DNA of 14,651 nucleotides, taken from contig ONWK01000399.1 in assembly GCA_900321505.1 (NCBI GenBank), positions 1 through 14,651 of the forward strand, written 5' to 3'. Of this stretch, positions 5,496 through 12,920 are shown piece by piece (the first letter of the stretch is position 1; the number at the start of each line of letters is the position of its first letter). The notes under the pieces were generated by a model. It saw nothing but the letters and a program-made list of their open reading frames with translations. It was not told where the DNA came from and made no database searches. Source of the DNA: an uncultured Eubacteriales bacterium (GTDB lineage Bacteria > Bacillota > Clostridia > Lachnospirales > Lachnospiraceae). A program made the translations under genes and the position numbers.

Positions 5496-6404
5496 ATGAG
5501 TTCAGAGGAAAGACTTAAATATATTGAATCGGTACTTGTAAAGCATATGCCGGCAGAAGCGGGTCCCGCCAATCCGGTCCGTGAAGCCATGGAATATGCA
5601 CTGATGGCAGGGGGAAAGAGAGTCAGGCCGACGCTTATGCTTCTCAGCTATGAAGCATTTTCAGCGGACAGTCCTGAAAAGGCAGTCCCTAAGGAAGTGC
5701 TGGAGACATTTATGGCGGCCATTGAAATGATACATACCTTTTCGCTGATCCATGATGATCTTCCCGCAATGGATGATGATTCGTTAAGGCGCGGACGTCC
5801 TACGGTCCATGTTGCTTACGGAGAGGATATAGCGATCCTTGCCGGTGACGGACTTGAGAATCTTGCATTTGAAGTGGCAGCAAAGAGCTTCTCCATGCTG
5901 CCCGGAGATATAAGGGCAGAAAAGGCACTGCAGATCCTGGCCGCAAAGCCGGGACTCTTTGGCATGCTCGGAGGCCAGACGGCGGATGTCAAGCTTTCGG
6001 GAACACGTCTCAACGATGAACAGCTGGAATATATCTATGCAAATAAAACCGCGGCGCTTCTGGAGTGCGCCATGATGATCGGTGCGGTACTCGGCGGCGC
6101 TGATGAGGATGCGGTTGATAAGATACGCCGTGCAGCCTATGATGCAGGCATAGCCTTCCAGGTTCAGGATGATATCCTTGACGAGACAGGCGATGCTGCA
6201 GTTCTGGGTAAAGAGGTGGGTCAGGACGCGAGAAATGAGAAGACTACATATGTGACTCTCCACGGGATGGATGCAGCAAAGGCCTATGTCCAGCAGAAAA
6301 CCGATGAAGCGGAAGCTCTGCTGAAGGAGCTTTTCACCGAAGAAAATGCTCCGGCAGCCGAATTGAGGGCACTGCTGCAGGGACTGGTAAACCGCAGGGC
6401 ATGA
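5496..6404 (+). CDS. ispA: Farnesyl/geranyl diphosphate synthase (polyprenyl synthetase family)
   Basis: This enzyme condenses isopentenyl diphosphate with allylic diphosphates to make C10-C15 (possibly C20) prenyl diphosphates for undecaprenol and quinone synthesis. The product has 302 residues. The first Asp-rich motif is DDLPAMD (Asp87, Asp88 and Asp93), with the two-residue insertion of bacterial type II farnesyl synthases. The second is DDILD (Asp225, Asp226, Asp229). GGKRVRP (39-45) binds the homoallylic diphosphate, and GQTADV is at about 160-165. Phe82, five residues before the first motif, is a bulky residue in the position that limits chain length, which favours the C15 product. AGGAGG at 5482-5487 gives a strong start. 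Dxs follows downstream, so first and later steps of isoprenoid synthesis are paired. Confidence 0.95.
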   Translation: MSSEERLKYIESVLVKHMPAEAGPANPVREAMEYALMAGGKRVRPTLMLLSYEAFSADSPEKAVPKEVLETFMAAIEMIHTFSLIHDDLPAMDDDSLRRGRPTVHVAYGEDIAILAGDGLENLAFEVAAKSFSMLPGDIRAEKALQILAAKPGLFGMLGGQTADVKLSGTRLNDEQLEYIYANKTAALLECAMMIGAVLGGADEDAVDKIRRAAYDAGIAFQVQDDILDETGDAAVLGKEVGQDARNEKTTYVTLHGMDAAKAYVQQKTDEAEALLKELFTEENAPAAELRALLQGLVNRRA

Positions 6405-6493
6405 TGACAGACACCTGCCTTCAGGATATTACATTTCATCCTGAGCAAAGGATCTCCGGAGGAGTCCGTCAACACCGCGGATATCCGGAATAA
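6401..6493 (+). CDS. Putative 30-codon ORF coupled to the ispA stop
   Basis: ATG 6401 overlaps the ispA stop as ATGA and opens a 30-codon frame starting MMTDTCLQDITFHPEQ and ending with TAA at 6491-6493, 34 bases before dxs. No family is recognised, there is no hydrophobic segment and no separate Shine-Dalgarno site. A frame of this length is expected by chance fairly often, so the case rests on the overlap geometry only. Confidence 0.2.
   Translation: MMTDTCLQDITFHPEQRISGGVRQHRGYPE
6421..6462 (+). promoter_or_regulatory. Two adjacent inverted repeats in the ispA-dxs gap
   Basis: TCAGGAT (6421-6427) pairs with ATCCTGA (6438-6444) across a 10-base loop. Just after it, about 6449-6466 can fold as GGA-t-CTCC / GGAGTCC with a GGA loop and one bulged T. 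Neither is followed by a T tract, so they are not intrinsic terminators. They may be RNA processing or regulatory structures upstream of dxs, or chance. Confidence 0.3.
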
Positions 6494-6527
6494 GGTCCCT
6501 GACAATAACAGAACGAGGAATAGAAGT

Positions 6528-8498
6528 ATGAGTCTTCTGGATCAGATAGAAAAGGAAAATGATATAAAGAAGCTGTCCCGCGAGGATCTGCCTGCTCTTG
6601 CAGAAGAGATAAGGCAGTTTCTCATCGAGAAGGTAAGCAGGACCGGAGGCCATATGGCGTCTAATCTTGGCTCCGTGGAGCTTACCATAGCGCTGCATCT
6701 CTGTATGGACCTTCCCGAGGATAAGATAGTATTCGATGTAGGACACCAGAGCTATACACATAAGATACTTACGGGCAGAAAAGACGGCTTTGACAACCTG
6801 AGACAGCTGGGGGGGATGAGCGGTTTTCCAAAGGGCTGCGAGAGTGACTGCGATGCCTTTGATACGGGACACAGCTCCACATCCATTTCAGCCGCACTGG
6901 GTCTTGCAATTGCTGCTAAAATGCAGAGGCAGATGGATCCTTCGGTGCACGCCATCCGTGTTGCGGCAGTGATCGGTGACGGCTCCATGACAGGAGGTAT
7001 GGCTTACGAGGCACTGGACGCCGCGGCACAGCTCAGAGCACCGCTGGTTGTCATCCTTAACGATAACGAGATGTCCATCGGCAAGAATGTGGGCGGTCTT
7101 TCAAAAGCCATGAACAGGATCCGCGTGGGCAGGCAGTATAATGAACTGAAAAATGACGTTGAGAATGCCCTTATGTCCATTCCCAGTGTGGGTCCCCAGA
7201 TTACAAAGGGTATCAAGCGTTCCAAGAATTCCCTTAAGAATCTGCTGGTTCCGGGAATGTTCTTCGAGGAAATGGGCATCACCTATGTGGGTCCTGTAGA
7301 CGGACATAATATCGAGGATATGATCGCCACATTTGAAAGGGCCTTCCGTCTCAGAAAACCCATAGTCGTGCATGTAAAGACAAAAAAGGGGTATGGCTAT
7401 CCGCCTGCGGAAAAATATCCGGAGCGTTTCCATGGTACGGGACCCTTTGATATAGAAACCGGTGAGCTGAAAGCTCCCAGAGTAAAGACCTTTACGGATG
7501 TCTTTGCAAAAACAATGCTGGAGCTTGGTGAGAAATACCCGAAGCTGGTTGCCATCACGGCGGCCATGGCAAGGGGAACGGGAGTAAGGGCATTTCAGAA
7601 GGAATGGCCGGGCCGGACCTTTGACGTGGGTATAGCCGAGCAGCATGCCGTAACCTTTGCGGCGGGACTTGCAAAGCAGGGGATGCTTCCGGTGGTAGCC
7701 ATATATTCATCCTTCCTTCAGAGGGCATATGATCAGATACTTCATGATGTCTGTCTGCAGAAGCTGCATGTGATCTTTGCCATAGACCGCTCGGGACTGG
7801 TGGGCGAGGACGGAGAGACACATCAGGGAATATATGATACGGCATATCTGGATGAGATGCCGGGACTCACGGTTATGAGTCCGAGAAACGGCGCGGAATT
7901 AAAGCTGATGCTGGAGTTTGCCGTAACTCTTGACGGACCTGTGGCCATCAAATATCCCAAGGGGAATTCTCTTGATAAGCCGAAGGAAAATATTCCGAGG
8001 ATAGTATTCGGAAAGTCTACCATTTTATATGATTCCGAGTCGGAGGACCTCAGGGCGGCAGCTGAGTCTGCGGCTGCAGGAAAAGCTGCGGATGAGCTCA
8101 CGGATGATATAGATGAAAACAGGGTGATAACCTTCCTTGCCGTCGGAAATATGAACCAGACCGCTCTGGATGCGGCTAAATTGCTTCATGATGAGGGAGA
8201 GACTGTAAGAGTGGTAAATGCACGTTTCCTCAGACCCATAGATGAGGAGATGCTTGCGGCAGTAGCAGATGACAGTAAAATTTTTGCAGTCATCGAGGAA
8301 GCGGTTTCCCACGGCAGCTTCGGAGAAGCGATAGGATATAAGCTTATGGAGAGAGGGATCAGGGTCCCGTACATGCATATCTGTATCCGTGATGATATAG
8401 TAAGCCACGGATCGGTATCCGCACTGAGAGAGAAGCTTGGTCTTACGCCGGAAGCAGTGGTGGAAAGGGTACATGAAGAGCTGAGGAAGAAGAATTGA
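6528..8498 (+). CDS. dxs: 1-deoxy-D-xylulose-5-phosphate synthase
   Basis: Dxs condenses pyruvate and glyceraldehyde-3-phosphate with thiamine diphosphate, the first step of the MEP isoprenoid pathway; its product also feeds thiamine and pyridoxal synthesis. The 656-residue protein shows the three transketolase-like domains. The ThDP/Mg motif is GDGSMTGG with Asp151, ending at NDN (178-180). YVGPVDGHN follows, then the pyrimidine-binding domain with catalytic Glu371 in VGIAEQHAV, and DRSGLVGEDGETHQG. The C-terminal domain contains VVNARFLRPID. It is some 20-30 residues longer than typical Dxs. The excess is an Ala/Glu/Asp-rich stretch at about residues 503-530, between the substrate-pocket segment and the C-terminal domain. 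The Shine-Dalgarno site is a modest GAGGAA. Its stop overlaps the tlyA start (TTGA). Confidence 0.97.
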   Translation: MSLLDQIEKENDIKKLSREDLPALAEEIRQFLIEKVSRTGGHMASNLGSVELTIALHLCMDLPEDKIVFDVGHQSYTHKILTGRKDGFDNLRQLGGMSGFPKGCESDCDAFDTGHSSTSISAALGLAIAAKMQRQMDPSVHAIRVAAVIGDGSMTGGMAYEALDAAAQLRAPLVVILNDNEMSIGKNVGGLSKAMNRIRVGRQYNELKNDVENALMSIPSVGPQITKGIKRSKNSLKNLLVPGMFFEEMGITYVGPVDGHNIEDMIATFERAFRLRKPIVVHVKTKKGYGYPPAEKYPERFHGTGPFDIETGELKAPRVKTFTDVFAKTMLELGEKYPKLVAITAAMARGTGVRAFQKEWPGRTFDVGIAEQHAVTFAAGLAKQGMLPVVAIYSSFLQRAYDQILHDVCLQKLHVIFAIDRSGLVGEDGETHQGIYDTAYLDEMPGLTVMSPRNGAELKLMLEFAVTLDGPVAIKYPKGNSLDKPKENIPRIVFGKSTILYDSESEDLRAAAESAAAGKAADELTDDIDENRVITFLAVGNMNQTALDAAKLLHDEGETVRVVNARFLRPIDEEMLAAVADDSKIFAVIEEAVSHGSFGEAIGYKLMERGIRVPYMHICIRDDIVSHGSVSALREKLGLTPEAVVERVHEELRKKN

Positions 8499-9304
8499 AA
8501 AAGCGTCTGGATATCCTGCTTGTGGAAAAAGGGCTGGCTCCTTCACGGGAGAAGGCAAAGGCCATTATCATGTCAGGCATAGTTTATGTCGACGGTGATA
8601 AGGAGGACAAGGCAGGGAGTGAATTTGAAGAGACTTCGGAGATAGAGGTCAGGGGTAAGACACTTCCCTACGTAAGCCGCGGGGGACTGAAGCTTGAGAA
8701 GGCCATGCAGAACTTCCCCATAGATCTTAAAGGGTGTGTGTGCATGGATGTGGGCGCCTCCACCGGCGGCTTCACAGACTGCATGCTGCAGAACGGCGCT
8801 GAGAAGGTCTATGCGGTGGATGTGGGGCACGGACAGCTGGACTGGAAGCTCAGAAATGATCCGCGGGTCGTATCCATGGAGCGCACAAATATAAGATATG
8901 TGACCCCCGTGGATATAGGTGGTACGGTGCTGGATTTTGCATCCATTGACGTTTCATTTATATCGCTTTCAAAGGTTTTTCCTCCGGTATATGAAATGCT
9001 GAAAAAGGGCGGACAGGTGGTAGCGCTGATCAAGCCGCAGTTTGAGGCAGGACGTGAAAAGGTCGGAAAGAAGGGTGTGGTCCGGGATAAGGCGGTACAC
9101 CTTGAAGTGATCGAAGCTGCCATGGGCTATGCACGTGATAACGGATTCAGTATCGGCGGGCTTACATATTCGCCGGTGAAGGGCCCCGAGGGAAATATTG
9201 AATATCTGATCTGGCTCATTAAAGAACCGGATACGGAGATCGAGGATTCGGGTATCGATCCGCAGAAGACGGTTGAGGAAAGTCATCAGGATTTAGACAG
9301 ATAG
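8495..9304 (+). CDS. tlyA: TlyA family rRNA (cytidine-2'-O)-methyltransferase
   Basis: TlyA methylates the 2'-OH of a cytidine in 23S rRNA and, in two-site enzymes, in 16S rRNA; in mycobacteria this sensitises ribosomes to capreomycin. The product has 269 residues: an S4 RNA-binding domain (about 1-60) and an FtsJ/RrmJ-like Rossmann methyltransferase (about 61-245). The SAM motif is MDVGASTGGFTDC (84-96). The catalytic tetrad positions seen in M. tuberculosis TlyA are matched by Lys69, Asp152, Lys180 and Glu236. The N-terminus MKKRLDILLVEKGLA aligns with family starts only if the TTG at 8495 is the start. That TTG overlaps the dxs stop as TTGA and follows GAGGAAG. The last ~25 residues are acidic and probably disordered. 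nadK follows after 12 bases. Confidence 0.95.
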   Translation: MKKRLDILLVEKGLAPSREKAKAIIMSGIVYVDGDKEDKAGSEFEETSEIEVRGKTLPYVSRGGLKLEKAMQNFPIDLKGCVCMDVGASTGGFTDCMLQNGAEKVYAVDVGHGQLDWKLRNDPRVVSMERTNIRYVTPVDIGGTVLDFASIDVSFISLSKVFPPVYEMLKKGGQVVALIKPQFEAGREKVGKKGVVRDKAVHLEVIEAAMGYARDNGFSIGGLTYSPVKGPEGNIEYLIWLIKEPDTEIEDSGIDPQKTVEESHQDLDR

Positions 9305-9316
9305 GAAGCGGAAGCC

Positions 9317-10168
9317 ATGCATTTCCTTTTATTTTCAAATCAGAATAAGGACCCCGGGCTGGAGGTGACGGACCGTCTTGCGGAAATGATCCGCGCGAAG
9401 GGCGGCAGCGTGTCACTGATACAGGAGCCGGATGAGGCAACGGATGACGTGATAGATCCGGAGCTTATGAAGACTGTGGATGTGGTGGTTGTGCTCGGAG
9501 GGGACGGAACCCTGCTGCGCGCCAGCCATGCCATAGGTAAAAGTGATGTCCCGATGATAGGTGTGAACCTGGGTACCACGGGCTTCCTGACTGAGGTTGA
9601 GTGCGGTGCGATGGGAACCATGGTGGACCGGCTTTTCGCAGGAGACTATACCGTGGAAACGCGCATGAAGCTTAAGGGCGTGATAAGAAAGGCAAACGGC
9701 GCCCCGGCAGAGAGCTTTACCGCGCTTAATGACATTGTGGTCATCCGTGAAGGAGTGCTGAGGCTTATCGCAATTAAGATATATGTAAATGACATATTCC
9801 TGGATACCTACGAGGCGGACGGAGTAATACTTGCCACGCCCACCGGATCCACGGGATACAATCTTTCGGCGGGAGGCCCCATAGTGGCTCCACAGGCAAG
9901 ACTAATCGCCCTGACGCCGGTATCGCCCCATTCTCTTTTACGAAAGAGCCTGGTGTTCGATGCAGCTGACAGGATAAAGATAGTACTGGAAGAGAAGAGA
10001 AAGACCCAGATAAATGAGGCGATAGTATCATTTGACGGGTATAAGAATTATGAGATATCCGTAGGCGATGAGGTGGAGATATGCGCTTCGAAGACAGTGC
10101 TGCACCTGATACGCCTTGAGGGACGAAGCTTCTACGAAGTGATCGGAAGAAAGCTTAATCCAAGGTAA
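9317..10168 (+). CDS. nadK: NAD kinase
   Basis: NadK phosphorylates NAD to NADP using ATP or polyphosphate in the cytosol. The product is 283 residues, the usual size for a bacterial NAD kinase. The diagnostic GGDGT motif is at 61-65, with Asp63 as the catalytic base, followed by IGVNLGTTGFL (81-91). The conserved ALND segment (137-139 region) has Asp where many members have Glu. The glycine-rich EADGVILATPTGSTGY region (about 166-181) and the PVSPHSL segment (201-207) are intact. The gene begins 12 bases after tlyA. Unlike the common tlyA-nadK-argR-recN order in Clostridia, no argR follows: 126 non-coding bases lie before recN, in which no convincing promoter or terminator was found. Confidence 0.96.
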   Translation: MHFLLFSNQNKDPGLEVTDRLAEMIRAKGGSVSLIQEPDEATDDVIDPELMKTVDVVVVLGGDGTLLRASHAIGKSDVPMIGVNLGTTGFLTEVECGAMGTMVDRLFAGDYTVETRMKLKGVIRKANGAPAESFTALNDIVVIREGVLRLIAIKIYVNDIFLDTYEADGVILATPTGSTGYNLSAGGPIVAPQARLIALTPVSPHSLLRKSLVFDAADRIKIVLEEKRKTQINEAIVSFDGYKNYEISVGDEVEICASKTVLHLIRLEGRSFYEVIGRKLNPR

Positions 10169-10294
10169 CTGTTCAGCACCCTGCGATCCGTGCCCTGGCC
10201 GCCCCTGTGAAAACATAAAAAATAGTCGTTACACGTTGGTTCATCCATGGCCTGCTGTTACCGCAAAACGTAGGATCATATGAGGAGATGAATT

Positions 10295-11968
10295 ATGTTA
10301 ACTGTATTACGTATAGAGAATATCGCACTGATAGATGCGCTGGAGGTTGAATTCTCAAAGGGACTGAATATCCTGACCGGTGAGACCGGTGCGGGAAAGT
10401 CTGTTATCATAGGCTCCATAGGCATCGCTCTCGGCGGTAAATTCGACCGTGCCCTGCTCAGGAATGAGGAGAAGGACGGTCTTGTTGAGGTTTCATTTAC
10501 ACTCACGGACGGGGATCTGGAGCGAATAAAGGAACAGGGATGCCTGCCTGAGGATATCCTTGATCATGAGCTTGTGATAACGAGAAAGATCCTGAAGAAC
10601 AGAGTGGTCAACCGTATCAACGGTGAGACCGTACCCATCGGTATACTTAAGGATACTGCGGAGCTGCTTATCAATCTTCATGCCCAGCATGAGCAGACCA
10701 CTCTGCTGAAGCCCGCAAAGCATCTTGAATTGCTTGATGCCTGGGACGGAGAGGTAAGAGAACAGAGGGATAAGGTGCAGGAGCTCTTCAAAAAGAAGGA
10801 AGAGCTTAAGCAGGAGCAGGAGCACCTGGATCAGGATCCCGCAGAGCGCGCGAAAAAGGTGGATTTCCTGAAATTCCAGCTGTCCGAGATAAAGGCCGCA
10901 AAGCTTAAGAACGGCGAGGATGCGGAACTGGAGGAAGAATATCGCAGGATGTGCCATGCAGAGGAAATGAGAGATGTCTGCAGGGAGGTATATCAGCTCA
11001 CCTCGGACGAAGAGGCAGGCGGAGCCGCATCACGCATAGGACAGGGAATGAGGCGTTTAAATGAGCTTAACCGCCTTGATCCGGAGTCACCGCTTCCGGG
11101 ACAGCTGTCGGAGGTGGAGGGACTGCTTTCAGATTTCAATCAGAGCCTTTCCGCATATCTGAGTGAAATGTCATTTTCACCGGACGAGATGAAGCAGACC
11201 GAGGACAGGCTGAACCTGATAAACGGACTGAAGGCAAAATACGGCAGGACCATCGGGGATATACTCGAAAGCTGCGATAAGATCGAAAAAGAGCTTGAGG
11301 AGCAGGAAAAGGCCGAGGAAAGGCTGGCTGCACTCGGCGAAGAGATAAACAAGGCCGAAAAGGCGCTGAAGAAGGCGGCGGAGAAGCTGACCGGGCTCAG
11401 AAAGGCGGCAGCTAAACCGCTTGAAGAAGAAGTACGTAAGAATCTTACTGAAATGAATTTCAGCCATGTGGAATTCTATACGTCCTTCGCTGAACTGCCG
11501 GAGATAACGGCAGGCGGAAAGGATGATGTATGCTTCATGCTCTCAACGAATCTGGGAGAGGAAGCAAGACCGCTGCATAAGATAGCGTCCGGCGGCGAGC
11601 TTTCAAGAGTCATGCTGGCGCTGAAGGCTGCTTTGTCGGGAGTTGCCGATACGCCGACGCTGGTATTTGACGAGATCGATGTAGGTATCAGCGGGATCAC
11701 GGCACAGAAGACGGGAATGCTGCTTAAGAAGCTGGCAGAGACAAGACAGCTCATAGTTATTACCCATCTTCCGCAGATCGCAGCTGCTGCCGATACTGCA
11801 TTTAAGATCGAGAAGACAGAAGACCGGGGAAAAACCTATACAGGTATCAGACAGCTTTCTGAGGAAGGCCGCGTGATCGAGATAGCAAGACTGCTGGGCG
11901 GAAAGTCCATTTCCGAATCAATCATTGCAGGAGCACGCGAGCTGATCAACGGGAGCAGGGGAGAATAA
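10295..11968 (+). CDS. recN: DNA repair protein RecN
   Basis: RecN is an SMC-like ATPase recruited early to double-strand breaks. The 557-residue product has an N-terminal half ATPase with Walker A GETGAGKS (29-36). A long charged coiled-coil region (about 150-390, rich in Glu, Lys, Leu and Ala) contains the turn in its middle. The C-terminal half ATPase carries the ABC signature SGGELSRVMLALK (from Ser432) and Walker B LVFDEIDVG (Asp459, Glu460), then ITHLPQIAA. Length and order match the family. GAGGAG sits about 7 bases before the ATG. No SOS (LexA) box was identified in the 126-base gap upstream, but clostridial LexA boxes vary and this was judged by eye. The first M14-type gene starts 6 bases after the recN stop. 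Confidence 0.97.
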   Translation: MLTVLRIENIALIDALEVEFSKGLNILTGETGAGKSVIIGSIGIALGGKFDRALLRNEEKDGLVEVSFTLTDGDLERIKEQGCLPEDILDHELVITRKILKNRVVNRINGETVPIGILKDTAELLINLHAQHEQTTLLKPAKHLELLDAWDGEVREQRDKVQELFKKKEELKQEQEHLDQDPAERAKKVDFLKFQLSEIKAAKLKNGEDAELEEEYRRMCHAEEMRDVCREVYQLTSDEEAGGAASRIGQGMRRLNELNRLDPESPLPGQLSEVEGLLSDFNQSLSAYLSEMSFSPDEMKQTEDRLNLINGLKAKYGRTIGDILESCDKIEKELEEQEKAEERLAALGEEINKAEKALKKAAEKLTGLRKAAAKPLEEEVRKNLTEMNFSHVEFYTSFAELPEITAGGKDDVCFMLSTNLGEEARPLHKIASGGELSRVMLALKAALSGVADTPTLVFDEIDVGISGITAQKTGMLLKKLAETRQLIVITHLPQIAAAADTAFKIEKTEDRGKTYTGIRQLSEEGRVIEIARLLGGKSISESIIAGARELINGSRGE

Positions 11969-11974
11969 AGGAAA

Positions 11975-12907
11975 ATGATCGAAACAGTTGCCGCCGTGAA
12001 TCTCATGGTGGAAGAAGTAATGAAGATCAAGAAGAACAGGCTCATGCCCGATTTTCCGACGGGAAAAGAGAAGCGTATAGCAGTCGTGACCGGTATATTC
12101 GGTGATGAGCTGCAGGGGCAGTATGTCTGTTATGAGCTTATACGCCGCATTAAGGAAGACTTCGCTAGCCTTACAGGTATCGTGGATATCTATCCGGCAC
12201 TGAATCCTCTCGGTATGGAGGCAAGGACAAGGGAGATACCGGGACCTGAGCTTGAGATGAACGGTCTTTTCCCGGGATCCAACAGCGGTGTTATGGGAGA
12301 ATATGCGGCTTACTGCGTATTTGAAGATCTGCGCGGAGCGGATTTCTGCCTGGATGTACACGGCAGCAATATGTTCCTGCATGAGATACTTCAGATCAGA
12401 ATGAACGATGACCGTGTGGAAGAACTGCTTCCCTATGCGAGAGCTCTGAACACGGATATGATATGGATTCATCCTTCAAATCAGGTGAAGAGAGGGAGCC
12501 TTGCCTACGAGCTTAACCAGATAGGCGTTAAAAGCTTCGTGACCGAGTCCAGCTACGCCTATAAGATCAACCAGAATTACGGGAATCAGCTGGTGGACGG
12601 TATTTTTGCGCTTATGAAGGAGCTGGGTATATGGCAGGGTGATGCCATCGTACCGAGAGAACCGCTTGTGACCAATGATGCTGAGATGACCTATATCAAT
12701 TCCGAATCCAGCGGGATTTTCATCCCGGATGTGGAGGTAAGCAGCTTTGTAAGAGCCGGCACAAGGATAGGCACCGTTGTGGATGTTATCACGGGTTCGG
12801 TGGAGGAGGTGGTAACAGCTCCCAGGGACGGCGTGATCTCCGCCATGAGAGAATATCCTGCTATAGAAGAAGGGTCGCTTCTGGCCCGTATCGTCGGCGC
12901 ATCATAG
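11975..12907 (+). CDS. Aspartoacylase/succinylglutamate desuccinylase-like (M14-type) protein A, lacking one zinc His
   Basis: The 310-residue protein resembles the AstE/AspA branch of M14 zinc carboxypeptidase-like amidohydrolases, which remove acyl groups from amino acids. The zinc motif HxxE appears as TGIFGDE: Glu45 is present, but Phe42 replaces the expected His. The second zinc His is kept in LDVHGS (His129). A Glu in FVTESS (Glu191) is at the expected catalytic position. NPLG with a nearby Arg is present, but the substrate-binding Asn-Arg motif (DLNR-FPG) reads EMNGLFPG, so the Arg is lost. A C-terminal beta-barrel-like domain (about 245-308) has VRAGTRIG and TAPRDGVI. It starts 6 bases after recN; its Shine-Dalgarno AAAGGA overlaps the recN stop. 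It is probably co-expressed with the following paralog. Substrate is unknown and normal zinc catalysis is doubtful. Confidence 0.8.
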   Translation: MIETVAAVNLMVEEVMKIKKNRLMPDFPTGKEKRIAVVTGIFGDELQGQYVCYELIRRIKEDFASLTGIVDIYPALNPLGMEARTREIPGPELEMNGLFPGSNSGVMGEYAAYCVFEDLRGADFCLDVHGSNMFLHEILQIRMNDDRVEELLPYARALNTDMIWIHPSNQVKRGSLAYELNQIGVKSFVTESSYAYKINQNYGNQLVDGIFALMKELGIWQGDAIVPREPLVTNDAEMTYINSESSGIFIPDVEVSSFVRAGTRIGTVVDVITGSVEEVVTAPRDGVISAMREYPAIEEGSLLARIVGAS

Positions 12908-12920
12908 GGGAGGTGCGGTC

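Noticed and set aside
5784..6263. 159-codon minus-strand frame inside ispA
   Set aside because: It is fully antisense to a conserved enzyme; composition is Cys/His/Ile-rich shadow translation without a recognisable domain.
6446..6466. CsrA-type binding site (GGA in a hairpin loop) before dxs
   Set aside because: The stem has a bulge, the flanking consensus is poor and GGA is common in this sequence, so no regulator can be named.
7101..7646. 181-codon minus-strand frame inside dxs
   Set aside because: It is antisense to the conserved Dxs core, with no start signals and no recognisable family.
10169..10294. Possible terminator or promoter between nadK and recN
   Set aside because: No GC-rich stem with a T tract and no -35/-10 pair at 16-18 base spacing could be found.
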